A DNA stretch of 64,000 nt, taken from assembly GCA_026770025.1 (NCBI GenBank), contig JAMXDE010000004.1, positions 1,116,001-1,180,000 of the forward strand. The letters are read 5' to 3'. The notes beneath the pieces were generated by a model that was given only the letters and a program-made list of their open reading frames with translations, did not search any database and was not told the origin of the DNA. The translations under genes and the position numbers were made by a program. Shown in pieces: positions 1 to 13,047 of this stretch. Positions within the stretch are counted from its first letter, which is position 1, and the number at the start of each line of letters is the position of its first letter. The DNA comes from Craspedostauros australis (taxonomy: Eukaryota > Bacillariophyta > Bacillariophyceae > Mastogloiales > Achnanthaceae).

Positions 1-3000
1 CAAACCGTGCCAGCCAACACAGTGGTGCAAGCAACCGTTGCGGAAGTGCCTGTGCCAGCTGTGGCGGCCGTTGCAACAGCAACAGCAGCGCAACCTGCCG
101 AGGCTACTCCAGTCGCTACCGGCGTAATTGCGCACGCGCATGCGCAGCCACATGGCGAGGTTCAGGTGGTACAGGCATCAGTTCCGCTGCCACAAGAACA
201 CCTGCAAGTGACAGTGCCGGCAACAGCGACAGCGGTAGCAGCAGCACCAGGACAAGAGCCAGTCGTTGTGCCGGTTCAAGCAACTGCTGGCACTCAAGTC
301 CCAGCCCAGGCTGTGGCACATGCGCCAGGTCAGCTACACATCCCAGTTCAAGCGCAGGCGCACACAAACGCAGCACCGACCACTGAGCAAACGGTGGTCC
401 TTGTCGTTGCGCCTGGCCACGCACCGCATGCAGTCCCCATGAACGCAGCTGGCGGAACTGTCGTTCAGCAATACATGCATGTCCCAACCCACGGTGGAGT
501 GGTCGTACATCAAGTGCCAGCGGCAGTGCCCGTCACAGCTGCCGCCCCTGTGGGCAGTCCGGAAGCTGCTGCTGCAGCGGCCGCGGCAGCTGCCAGCGCT
601 GCTGTCGCAGCACAGGGCGTCGTCGATCCCACCGCGGTTGCACACCAAGTCACCATGCAACATCAAACCGATGGCATGGTCACCGTTGCTGGTACCTCCA
701 AGGATGGCGCGAAGCAGGCTGTGGCCATGGCCGTGGACGAATCGAAGAAGCACGATGTGATGGCGGCTGCCACAGCTGCCGCGGTGGCCGCCACTGCTGG
801 CATTCCAGCGCAGGCCGCCATCCAAGGCGAAGCACCCGCCGGTCTCCAGCCTGGCGCAATCTGGGATCCCAAGGATCCGGATGTGCTCTCTGGTCGTGGC
901 GCCTCTGTGAATGCGCATCAAGGCAACAAGAAGTTCCGTGCCTTGTGCTTCTCGCGCAAGCCTGAGTTTGAGGCTGGGAACCATGCGGCTAAGCGTCGTA
1001 TCGCCACGGAGTAAGTCATCATCGTTCGTGTCGGCGCATGCTGGTTGTTGGTTGTCGGTTGTTGTTTTTGAAACGTGTGTTCCACTTTATCACACTGTTC
1101 AATTCTGTTGGTCGCATCGTTCATGTGATCGGTTTTCGACTCCTCTCACGAATACTAACCTGCCATGTTGCTTCTCCAATTTTGAAACGCCTGCTCCACT
1201 CATATATATCTTCGATTTGTACAACCGGAAATACTTACATACACTTATGGTACAATCGCATCTACTCTACGACTTGTTGCAGGATCGTGGACGCTGTCGT
1301 GGATGGCCACGGGGCTCGATTCTTGCGCCGCAAGGACGACAAGGGGCCATGGTTCCAAATGACGCATAACCAGGCCATCCTCAAGGCGTGTCAGGTCATG
1401 CGTGATTACAAACGCCCGGACAGAATGGCGTTGCGAGAAATGATGGTGCAGAACGGCAGTGCCCGCAAGAGGCAGCGCAGTCAGGAGTCGACGCCCATGG
1501 ACGGCGTCCCGCTCCCAGCGTCCACCCCGCTCGAGCCAATCATCGAGAATCCATACGGAGTCCACGATCATGACATCCTGTCAGGACGAGGAGCGTTCGT
1601 CAACGGCCACATCGGCAACAAGCGTCTGCGCAAGCTCGCGCTGGAACGCAAGCCGGCGTTCGATACGGCCAACTACACCGAGAAGCGCGCGCTCGCGACT
1701 GAGATCGTCAACAACATCAAGTCGCTGGACCCGCCTGGTCGTTTCTTGAAGCTCGTTAAGAACAAGAAACCTGAAGATGTATCCGGAGGCAAGGCGACTG
1801 CGTCGGAGACGTGGGAGGAGCTGTCCGATGAAAAGGCCATTCACAAAGCCTGCCAAGTGATGCGTGACATCGACCGCCCCGACCGCAAGGATCGAGAAGA
1901 GAGGCGCCAAGCGAAGAGGCTGAAGTCGGACCCTGCTCACGTAGTTATGAAGATCGACGGCGTCCCGGCTGCTGCCGCCGTCGCGATCAACGAGCACGAG
2001 GCCAAGAAGGACACAGCGGAATCGCTTGCAGTGCTGGCCGAGTCGACCGTGGCAGAGAAGGCGGCCGTCGACGAGGCCGTCGCAGCAACTGAGGAGGCGC
2101 TCGACCAGGCCAGGGACCCGGCCGCCCAAGCCCAAGTCCAGCATGTTGTCGCGGCAGCAGCTGCAGCTGCCGTCGCTGCCGCACCTCATGGGCAACCCGA
2201 CATGCACGCCCAGATGCATGTCCAGGGGCAGGCTCCCGCGACGGCCCACGCCCACGTGGCGCACGATCCAAACCAGGTCCAAGTCCAGGCTCAGCCTGCA
2301 GTTCAGCACCAAGTCCATGCCCACGCTCATGTGCAGGAACAGGTGCAAGTGCAAGGTCATGCGCAAGGCCACATGCAACCTCAGACTCATGTCCAAACGC
2401 ACGTGCAGGCACATCCGCACGCGCATGTGGACCCTCATGCTCCTGTCCAAGCACAGGTCCACGTGCAGGAGGCAGTGGCCCATCACCATCCTCTGGTCCA
2501 AGCACAACCTGCTGTCCAGGTTCAAGCACACGCTCCGGTGGCACAGACCACCGTTCATGACCCCAACCAAATGCAGGTTGAGGTCCAGCCGCATGCACCA
2601 AGTGCGGCGCCTGCGGACGTCGAAATGCAAGTTGTGCAGGCGCAGGTTGGCGCCCCAGTTCAGGCCCAAGTCCAGCCCCCCGTCCAAGTGCAAGCATCCG
2701 TGCCTGTGGCGGCTGTCGCACCACCTCCTGTCCAGACTGAGACCCAGATCGCTGCTGCGCACAACCCAGCGCAGGATGAGAGCCAAATGCAGGTTGAGAT
2801 GCATGCGCAGCCACACGAGCAAGCTCCAGCACCTGCACAACCAGTGGCGCAAGCACAGGCTCCACCACAAGTTCACGCTGAAGCGCCCGTTCCAGCAGTC
2901 CAAGAACCAGCAGGTGTCCCTTTGCAGGAGACAGGCCATGCCGAAGTGCAGGCCCCGGTGGCACACGAACAGCCGCAAGCTGTGGCTGTGCAGACGGCCG

Positions 3001-3332
3001 GCCATGCGCCTGCGCCTGTCACCGCTGCTGCGGAAGCCGTTCAAGCGTTGGCCCCGACCGAGCCTGCGGTTGCGCCTGCCGCTGCTGTCGCAGAGGTTGT
3101 ACAAGCTGTTGCCCCAACTGAAGCTCTGACTGTTCCCGCTCCCGTTCCCGTCGCAGAGGCTGCACCAGCCGTTGTTCCGGCTCAGTCTGCAGCCGCCGCT
3201 GCAGAGCCTGCTGTGCCTCAACAAGAAGTCGCTGCACCTGAGGCTGTCGCTGCTGATGATGATGATGATACTGCCATTGCATCATCCGAAGCTGAGGCAG
3301 CCCAAGCGATGGTTGAGACCGGCTTCATCTAG
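1..3332 (+). CDS. Protein with two DUF6824-like domains and a long Q/A/V/H-rich tail (5' partial)
   Basis: The reading frame is open from base 1, so the true start lies upstream. Exons are 1-1010 and 1283-3332; the intron 1011-1282 has a GTAAGT donor and a TTGTTGCAG acceptor, and splicing restores the conserved ATEIV text. 1,019 codons are visible. Two domains with the signature D-x-[VI]-L-S-G-R-G, then N-x-H-x-G-N and a distal KACQVMRD, lie at about 873-1420 (interrupted by the intron) and 1567-1890. I match this to DUF6824, expanded in diatoms and other stramenopiles; its biochemical role is not established and a regulatory or nucleic-acid role is only a guess. Both the segment before the first domain and about 450 residues after the second are low complexity, rich in Ala, Val, Gln, His and Pro with an alternating pattern such as VQAQVHVQ. 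The C-terminus has a short DDDDD run. The domain family is fairly sure, the function unknown. Confidence 0.85.
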
Positions 3333-5028
3333 ACTCTGGATACTCGTGGAGCGCAGCGACAGGAACAAGCTCCAAAGTTAGCGTGCTGGGACAGCTAGTC
3401 GTACAACACAGCAACAATGCCAGTACGAACATGACGAGACTTCCAGCCGCAAACCAATTAGATGGGCGGAGTACTCCACAGATGCTCCTACTCAAATCAA
3501 CTCCAAAAGTAATCCCTTTCATGTTTCCACTTTCTTTCAGAATGTTCCATAACACGACTATGACCTACTCGACTCCAGATTGCAGCGCTATGTGCCAACA
3601 GCGAGAACATGAGTGGTTGGAGTCACGGGGACAACTACGAGTAAGTACAACGACAAGCATGTCGACGATTAGGACAAGGAAGAGTGATGATGTTGAAGCA
3701 CGTTCACGTTCACGTCCTCTCCTCGCTGCCTTTCTCTCCTTCTCTGTCTCTTCCTATCCGTCTAGTCAGAGAGGCGTACTAATAGATCCCACCCCACTCG
3801 TTGTGTTTTCGTGGGAAACGCGGTTACGAATTATCGCGTTTTCCACCACCAACTTCCACGTCGTGTCATGTCCCAGGTGACGACTCGATGAGAATCGCAC
3901 GTCGTCATCGCATCACGGCGTTGGTCCATAAATAATCCATCCACGAATGATTTGGTCCCGGGTCAATCGACCAACCTCACATTTTTTCGTACGTCAACAC
4001 AGCCACACACACGCCCATGTGACATCAACGACGTCTCGAATCCAGAGAGAGCCCTGTTCGAGTACGTACCATTGTGCATCACAAAGAGCACGAGAAGATA
4101 CCGTACCGCAAAGCGCGAGCGACAATCCCCGACGCACAAGACTTCGTGGAGGCAGATCGCAATCGATGTGACATCCAACAAAGACAACAACAAAGACAAC
4201 AAACAAGCAACAAGAGTTGCCATACTAAGCGGACGATCGCCATTTTACGAGTATCAAGTTTGAGAGAGAAAGGAGAGGCCTCAGCTCACATCATCTTGAT
4301 TTGCCTTCCTTGGCCTTGACTTGACTTGACTTGACTTGACTTCATCTCCCCAAGAGCAACGAGAGAGATTGGATCGGCCTGGCTTGACATTTGCATTTGA
4401 TTGCATTGGATACAGTGTGAGTTGATCACGACCTTGGTTGGAGGGTGATTGGATGTTGGGATGCAATCTTTGGGTTCAATGGCATCAGTATTGATGTCAT
4501 TACCTTTGGTGCCACGATTGATGATGTGGGGTTTATCCCAATCCTGCAGTCCATCTCCAGTGTGATGGAAATGGCGACGATGACGGTGATGGCAATGATT
4601 TCGATCGCTCAGACGAACGAAAATGCGATCCGTCATGCGATGCAACGTGATGTCATCTCAAGCCACGACACAGCATGGTGGTGTCATGCACCGAAGTTTG
4701 GTGCTCTGCACCGCTTGATACTCATCACACCAGAACACAGCAAAGCACATCAACATGGCACACGCAAGTGCAAACGCCATTCACGGAGTCTTTCAATATG
4801 ATTTGCACAGAACACATGATGGAATCAGCATTGCGTTGCGTTCTATCCATGTGCTGGAGGCTTCGAAATTGGATTCCTTCTCACCTAATCCTTCCCTTCA
4901 TTTCAATTCAATCACTCATTCCTTTCGCATTCCATTGCTTCCATCTCATTGTCATCATCACCATCATCATCATTGTGACAATCGGCGCAACAGCAGCACA
5001 ACCCACGCTTACCAAACACGCAGCCAAC
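3333..5028. other. Intergenic region and leader of the carboxylase gene
   Basis: No convincing gene. It should hold the 3' UTR of the DUF6824 gene and the promoter and leader of the carboxylase gene. It contains three copies of the recurrent octamer TACTCGTR/YACGAGTA (3341, 3636, 4246), a CTTGA pentamer array near 4315 and a CAT-rich microsatellite at 4952-4973. From 4675 the carboxylase frame is open without a stop. Confidence 0.6.
4315..4341. repeat. CTTGA pentanucleotide tandem repeat
   Basis: About five head-to-tail copies of CTTGA, roughly 700 bp upstream of the carboxylase start. Simple sequence; no function can be read from it. Confidence 0.85.
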
Positions 5029-8000
5029 ATGGCGGAAGTCGACATTCAATTCTCCAGCCCGTCGGGCGCTGCCAAGTCGCGCAATGCGGGAGCCGTATCG
5101 CAGACATCGCACAGGAGGTTTCCAAATGTCGGAGCCTTCGTGAAGGAGCTCGGTGGCAACAAGGGATTTCCAATCGAAAAGGTTCTCATTGCGAATAATG
5201 GAGTTGCCGCCGTTAAGGCGATTCGTTCCATCCGAAGATGGGCCTACGAGATCTTTGGAGATGAACGTGCCATCAAATTCGTCATCATGGCGACTCCCGA
5301 GGATATGAGGTATGTGCGAGTGCGCGAATGTGCGTGATTTGTGGTTCCTTTTTCTGTATTTATTGTGCAATTCCATTTCAATTCCTCTCGCTCTCTCTCG
5401 TCCAACAATCATCGGTTTGCAATCGTAGAACGCTGTCAAATGAATCCACACTCAATGCCATTCACCCACGCTCACACATGTCCCATCCATCCATCCATCC
5501 ACCTCCCAAACACATCAATATTACCAATATCACCATGATCAAACAATATCCAACTGCAGAGCCAACGCAGAATACATTCGAATGGCGGATGTCATCGTGG
5601 ATGTGCCAGGAGGTTCCAACAATCACAACTACGCCAACGTGACCCTCATCGTCGAACTGGCGCGATTGCACGGAGTCAACGCAGTCTGGGCCGGATGGGG
5701 GCACGCCAGCGAAAACCCGCTGCTCCCCAGCACCCTCGCGAGCAGTACCCCGCCCATCAAGTTCATCGGTCCGGCAGGACCCTCCATGCAGGCGCTGGGT
5801 GACAAGATTGGCAGCACCATCATCGCCCAATCCGCCGGCGTTCCTTGCATCGCCTGGAACGGTTCCGATGTCACGGCCGAGTACGACATTCACAAAGGAA
5901 GCCTGCCCGATGGCGTCTTCGACGAGGCCACCATCCATTCGGCCGAGGAGGCCAGCGAAGCCGCCAAGAAAATCGGCTTCCCCATCATGATCAAGGCATC
6001 CGAAGGTGGCGGCGGCAAGGGTATCCGCAAGGTAGAAAAGCTGGAGGACGTGCCAAACGCCTTCCGTCAGGTCTGCGGCGAAGTGCCCGGCAGCCCCATC
6101 TTCATCATGAAGCTGTCGCAGGGAGCGAGGCACTTGGAGGTGCAGCTCATGGCCGACGAGTATGGAAACGCGGTGGCCTTGAACGGACGCGATTGTTCCG
6201 TGCAACGACGCCATCAAAAGATCATCGAGGAAGGACCGCCCGTCGCAGCAGCGCCGGATGTCTGGTTGCAGATGGAGAAGGCAGCCGTCGCGTTGGCCAA
6301 GGCCGTCGGCTACGCCAACGCTGGAACCGTGGAGTACCTCTACTCCGAAAGCGAGGCCAAGTTCTATTTCCTCGAGCTGAACCCGCGACTGCAGGTGGAG
6401 CACCCCGTCACGGAAATGATCACCGGCGTCAACCTCCCCGCCTGCCAGCTGCAGGTCGCGATGGGAATCCCGCTCAACAACATCCCGGAGATCAGAGAGA
6501 TGTACGGCAGAAACCGATTCGAGGAAGCCCCGGATCAGGCTGACACCATCATCGATTTCGACACGGCACAACGCCGTCCAGCAAACGGCCACTGCATCGC
6601 CGTGCGTATCACAGCCGAGAATGCTGCCGCCGGTTTCAAGCCCACCAGCGGAGGCATCCAGGAACTCAACTTCCGGTCGACTCCCAGCGTCTGGGGATAC
6701 TTCAGTATGGACAGCTCCGGCTCCATCCACGAATTCGCCGATTCGCAGTTCGGCCATCTCTTCGCCAACGGCGCGGACCGTGAACAGGCACGCCGCAGCA
6801 TGGTCCTGGCGCTCAAGGAGCTTTCCATCCGTGGTGATATCAGCACGACGGTCGACTACATATCCAAGCTCATCGAGCTCGATGATTACGTCGGCAATTG
6901 CATCGACACCTCCTGGCTGGATGGCATCATCATGGCCAACGTCGACGGGTTGGGATCGGCAGCACCCGGGGGACTGGGCCGATGTCAATCCCTTTCGAAG
7001 ATTTCGGATGCCGAGAATCACATGTACGTCGTCATGGGCGCAACCGTGGTGGCCTACGAGGTCTGCATCGAGGGCGAGAAGCAATTCACCGACCTCCTGG
7101 GCAAGGGACAGCTCCCACCGCGTTCCTTGCTCAAGATGCAGCACGACGTGGAGCTCATCCTGTCTGGTGTCAAGTACAGACTCACGTGCACGCGCCATGG
7201 ACTCCACAGATTCTCCATCGCCTTGCAGGGCCGAGACAACGAGTCGGTGCAAGCCAATGTGCGCGTGCTCAGCGATGGCGGGTTCTTAATTGAGATTGAT
7301 GGAACCAGCCACGTCGTGTACCTCACCAGCAAGAGCGATGCCGCCACGGGCATGCGTCTCAGTGTTGCCGGCAGCGACGTCGCATTCTCTCCGGACTACG
7401 ACCCAACGTCCCTCCGTACCGATGTGGCCGGCAAGCTCGTCAAGAAGCTCGTGCCGGACGGTGCGCACGTGAAGAAGGGTGAGGCGTACGCCGAGATTGA
7501 AGTGATGAAGATGTTCATGCCTCTCAAGGTCGAGGAAGCCGGCATCGTGCAATGGTGCTCCAACGAAGGTGCCTCCCTAGGAGCAGGCGATCTCCTGGCC
7601 AACCTCGTGCTTGACAATCCCGACAACGTCACGATGGTGGCCATCTTCGACAAAATGTTGCAGGTCCAGGACGGTGGATCACCCGCCAACGAGACGTGGC
7701 GACCGCATCTGGCGCTGCGCTCGTCGTTGGATAAATTGAACGGCGCCCTCTCCGGATACGCCGTGAGCGTCCAGGATGTGGAGAAGGCATTAGACAACGT
7801 CACCAAGGCTGTCACCGATGCTTCCCTTCCAGCGTTGGAAATTGATGAGCAGCTGTCCGTGCTGAGTGGCAGAATCCCAGCACCGCTATTTCAAAGCATC
7901 AACGAGTTGGTGACCCCCTTCCGTGAATCCATCGCATCGCACAGCGGCGAGGCCATCCTTCGGTACGTCATGGTTTGAATTTGTTGATGCGAATTGGGGA

Positions 8001-11000
8001 TCGGCAAAGAAGCTGCCTGCCTTTCAACCATTGTGGTTCGCTCTATGTGCTGTATCAGCGGTATCATCATCATCATCATTCGCACCTCGGGATACTTTTG
8101 GATGAAATTGGCAAGCTAACCAACTCATTCTCCATTCCTCCTTTCACAATCACCATCCTTGACACTTATTCGCTTGGCGCAGATTCCCATCGGAGCATGT
8201 GCTCAGGTTGATTGACGAAGCCACGGACGCCATCTCTGACCAATCGGAAAAGACCGCGTTCATGTCATTGACAAGCTTGCTGAGAGCCACCGTTCTGCCG
8301 TACACCAGAAGCAAGGCCCAGGGCGTTCCTGGAGCCGAACGCGCGCTGTTGGCCTTCATGGACATCATCCGTAACTGGATCAACGTCGAGCGTTGGTTCT
8401 GCGATGGTCGTTCGTACGCGGATTGCCTGGACAGCGTGCGAAAGGGTCACAAGGACGACCCCAACACCGTGCTGACGATCTGCCGCACTCACGAGCAGCT
8501 CCCCACAACATCTCATATCATTTCCCAGCTGATGCAGGCGATTGGAGACGGATCTCGCATCGACCCCACCACGAGCACATCGTCACCCATCGGCAAACGC
8601 GTTTCCTGCGTCGCAGGTGCAGAGGGATTGTCGAATGCCATCCCAGCAATCACAGAGATCGGGTCCATGGGACACACGGAAGGGCATGCCAAGACGGCCC
8701 TGCTGGCCAGAAAGATCATGATGCAGGAGAGCATGCCAAACCTCGACCAGCGCAAGCAGCAGGTCCTCGACGCAGCAAGCAAGCTCACCTCCGGCCAATC
8801 CTCGACTGAAGCCGATCGTTTGCTAGGTGATCAGGTGCCGCTCCTCGACATCTTCTACCCGCTGCTCACCAGCGTCGCATCAACAAAGAATGAAATCGGT
8901 CTCCTCGAGCTGTACGCGCGTCGGTTGTACAGAACCTACACACTGATGGACATCAATCAGAAGTACGACAACCGATCCATCGTCTTCACCTTCCTGAACA
9001 AGCCAGCCGAACGAGTTCTGAACAGAATGACATCCGTCAACAGCATGAAGGATCTGACCCGCATCGTCAGCAGCTCGAGCTCGTTGAACAAGCTGGGTGA
9101 AGGGTCTGAGAGCGACAATGACAGCACCAGCGCCACCCTCCTGCCCGTGGAAAACAAGGAGAAGATTTCCTCCCAAACCGTCCGCACGGGCGTGTTCGCC
9201 CTGGTGGACTCCATCGAGGACCTGACGGATGCAAACAAGATGGAGAGCATCCTGTCTCAATTTCCAAGCGGCGCCAACGCACCAATCAACGTGCTGAACG
9301 TCGTGGTCGTCAATGACACCATTGGCATCGAGGAATCTTCCAGCGACGTCATGGCTGAGCGATGCCACGGTATCTTGGGCAGTGTGAAGGCGAGCATCGA
9401 AAAGAGCGCCATCCGACGCATCACGTTTTCCTTCAGGCGCAACCAAGGCGACGACTTCAATGAGTACGTCGCGCCAGCCACATTCACCTTCAGCACTCCA
9501 GAGCTCAAGGAGGAGTCGCTGATCCGAGGCATCGACCCAAGCCATGCCATCCACCTCGATCTTCCACGCGCCGCTGCAAATTTCAAGATCCGCACCCGTG
9601 GCGTGACCCATACCTCCATCTCTCACACCCACCTGTACGAGTGCACGCCGAAGTCATCGGCATTGGAGAAGGACAAGAAGGCGAACAAAGCGCCGCGCAT
9701 CTTTGTGCGCGCCGTCAGCTTCTCGCTTGAATTCTCGTCTGCCAACTACGAACGCATTCTGGTCGATGCGCTCAATGCGATCGACCTGTGTTCCCAAAAC
9801 AAGCGGTCGGACAATCACCTCTTCATCAACCTGGTCAGCGACTTCGAGAAGTCCGTGCTGGACCCAGTCGTCGTGGAGCAAGTGATCATGGACATCCTGA
9901 AGCGCCACGGACACCGCGTCCTGTCGCTCGGAATCGTCGAAGTGGAGACCAAGATCGTGTGCGCGTTGAGCGCTGATTCGCCGCCGCTTGCGTTGCGTCT
10001 GGTTGCCAGTAACCCCACGGGATACGTCCACGTCATGAACACGTACGTCGAAGCAGCCGACGAGACCAGCGACGACCGAGTGTTCAAGCTCATCGGTGGT
10101 ACCAAGGCAAGCCTGGCATCCACCGGAGACAGTTCGTGGGAGGGATTGAGCGTCAACACGCCATACCCTCTCACCAGACCATTCGATGCGCAACGAAAGA
10201 CAGCAGCGCGGTACTCCGACACCCTCTATTGCTACGACCTGCCAGCTCTCTTCGAGACTGCCGTCGAGCAGCAGTGGGCCGAGGCAGCAGGCAAGGGTCT
10301 TGGTCTAGGTTCGCGTCCGTTAATGGTCATGTACACCACAGAACTGGTGGTCAAACTGAAGGACGCATCGGTGAGCGCGCCATGGACCATGAAGGACTAC
10401 CTCGGTGGAAACCTGGAGCTGGTCCAGATGAACCGCGGTGCGGGCGCCAACGATGTCGGCATGGTGGCATGGCTGATGTCCCTGAAGACTGTGGAGTATC
10501 CAGAAGGCCGACAGGTGATTCTGATTGCTAACGACATCACCTTCAAAGCCGGTAGCTTTGGAACACGCGAAGACGTCGTGTTCAAGCTTGCGTCCGAATA
10601 CGCCAGAGACAAGCGCATCCCGCGCCTGTTCGTGGCTGCCAACTCCGGTGCCCGCATCGGCCTTGCCGACAGCGTAAAGAAGGTGTTCAAGGTGGCATTC
10701 AAGGATACTTCGAAGCCTGAGAATGGATTCGACTTTCTGTACGTCACCAAGGACGACTACGACACCCTCACGACCGACAAGCAGCGTCTCATCGCGCAGC
10801 CAGACACCTTCAACGGCCAGGACATTTACAGAATAACGGACATCATCGGCTCCGAACCAGACCTTGGTGTGGAGAACTTGAAGGGATCCGGTCTCATTGC
10901 CGGCGAAACCAGCGCCGCCTACGAAGACATCTTCACCATGACGATCGTGCTGGGCCGCACCGTCGGAATCGGTGCCTACCTCGTACGTTTGGGACAGCGC

Positions 11001-12545
11001 ACCATCCAGAAGACTTCCTCATCGCCAATCATCCTGACAGGATACCAGGCCTTGAACAAGCTGATGGGAACTGACGTGTACTCCACCAACGACCAGCTCG
11101 GAGGGCCGGGAATCATGTATCCCAATGGAATCTCTCACATCATCAAGCCAGATCATCTGAGCTCCGTCAAGGCATCCATTGAATGGTTGTCCTACGTCCC
11201 ATCCGCGAGAGGCGGGCTCTTGCCGATCACTGACATTCGCGGCATCGACGAGATCGAACGTCCCATCGCCTTCTCTCCATCGGCAGGGACGCCGTACGAT
11301 CCTCGCATGTTGATCGCGGGCGGCGAAGACGACATGGGAGTTTGGAAGAGCGGTTTCTTCGATCGTGGAAGCTTCAGCGAGACTCTGTCTGGTTGGGCCA
11401 AGACGGTCGTCGTCGGTCGCGCCAGGTTGGGTGGCATCCCGATGGGTGTCATTATCACGGAGAATCGAACGGCCGAGAATGTGAAGCCGGCCGATCCAGC
11501 AGATCTGAAGGCATCCGAAGCGGTCATCCAGGAGGCCGGTTGTGTCTGGTTCCCCAACAGCGCCTACAAGACCGCGCAGGCCATCAATGACTTCCGCACG
11601 GAGGACCTGCCGCTCATCGTGTTCGCCAACTGGAGAGGATTCAGCGGTGGCCAACGTGATATGTTCGACGAGGTGTTGAAGTACGGATCGCTGATCGTGG
11701 ATGCCTTCGTGGCGTACGAACAGCCCGTGTTTGTGTTCATCCCGCCGTTCGCGGAGATCCGCGGTGGTGCATGGGTGGTGCTGGATGCATCCATCAACGC
11801 CAACGTGATGGAGATGTACGCAGCCAAGGGCAGCGCTCGCGGAGGTGTTCTGGAGGCCAACGGAGCTGCCTCCGTGAAGTACCGCACGAAGGACCTCATC
11901 ACAACGATGCACCGATTGGACGATACCTTGGTGCAGCTCGATTCGCAGCTCGAGGTCGAGGGCGACGCCGAGAAGCAGGCTGAGATCAAGCGACAGATCG
12001 CGCAGCGAGAAAGCGCCCTGCTACCAGTATACGAGCAGATCTCCGTGCAGTTCTGCGAGTTGCACGACACCCCAGGACGTATGCAGGCCGTGGGCGTGAT
12101 CGAGAAGCAGGTGGAGTGGGAGCACTCCCGCACGTACTTCTACTGGAGGCTGCGTCGCAAGCTCGCCGAGTTCGACCTGCGCAAGAAGATTGTGGACGCA
12201 TCCAGTGTGGGGCGTGGCATCAAGGCACCGACGCCATTGGAGGCGACCGACCGAATCAAGACGTGGTTCGTGAACACGGGCATGGACGAGGCGCAATGGA
12301 AGGACGACAAGGAGGTGCTGATGTGGATGGGCCAGAACAACGCGTTGTTGGAGCAGAAGGTAGTCGAGTACACCAAGAACTGCGTCGTCCAGGAAGTGTT
12401 CCAGGTCATGACTGCCGGAGGCGGAACGGCCAAGGTCGGTACCAACGGCATCGTGGAAGGCATCACGAAGGCGTTCGCCACCTACGACGACCAGCAACAG
12501 GCAGAGCTGCGTGCCATGCTCAGCAAGGCGCTACAACTGAACTAG
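5029..12545 (+). CDS. ACC1: Acetyl-CoA carboxylase, multidomain eukaryotic type
   Basis: Makes malonyl-CoA from acetyl-CoA, bicarbonate and ATP, the committed step of fatty acid synthesis. Exons are 5029-5309, 5560-7962 and 8183-12545 (2,348 aa, normal for the family). Junctions restore [15 protein letters not shown] and [17 protein letters not shown]. In order: biotin carboxylase (about residues 45-540) with the ATP-grasp loop [10 protein letters not shown] and [16 protein letters not shown]; biotin carrier with EVMKM, the biotinyl lysine near residue 744; the central region; and the carboxyltransferase (about 1480-2250) with [30 protein letters not shown] and SARGGVLE. The start chosen is the ATG in AACATGG that gives MAEVDIQF. 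This suggests a cytosolic enzyme, but the frame is open upstream to 4675 and passes through a hydrophobic stretch, so a longer targeted form is not excluded. No broken motifs seen. Confidence 0.96.
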
Positions 12546-13047
12546 CATCGGCCACGTTATGGTCGTAGCATGAAACGGCAGCAGTGTATCAGGATGCCGT
12601 CGCAATACGCGCACCTCCGAGATGAGGTGGCGGTGTTGATCCGACTTCCCTGCCTGCCATGAACACAGAAAGAAAAAAGAAAGAAATAAAAGACACAATA
12701 GATGACATTGCAAGAACGAACAAGCGAACAGATAGAGTGCCACATACGGGTACTCAGCAGCAGGAAGGGCTCGACCACACGATGCACTATCAGTACAATA
12801 GTACGACACTCTAGAGGGAGGGAGAGAGAGGAGTTGCAACGAGGTAGCTAGCTAGCTAACGAAAAGACGTAAGAAGAATAGCATGCCATGCTGTTTGAGT
12901 GCTGCAGGATAAACTAACGGAGCAGTTTGTGTGGGCACGGTCTACTCGTGCGAATACTATTGAAGAGTCTGTACCTACTCCGTTGTTGTGGGTGGACTTA
13001 GATTGGGATACGCACGATCTATTCGTGCGAGTAGTAAGTAAGCACCC
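12546..13047. other. Convergent intergenic region, carboxylase / transporter
   Basis: Lies between two genes that converge. An AATAAA hexamer near 12685 could serve the carboxylase transcript. TACTCGTG at 12943 and the variant TGCGAGTA at 13026 face each other about 80 bp apart. No gene seen. Confidence 0.5.

Noticed and set aside
1581-3224. Minus-strand frame of 547 codons over the DUF6824 gene
   Set aside because: Antisense reading of the V/Q/A/H low-complexity tail; no domain, and the plus frame is continuous with the two DUF6824-like domains.
5462-7252. Minus-strand frame of 596 codons over acetyl-CoA carboxylase
   Set aside because: Codon-bias shadow of a highly conserved plus-strand exon.
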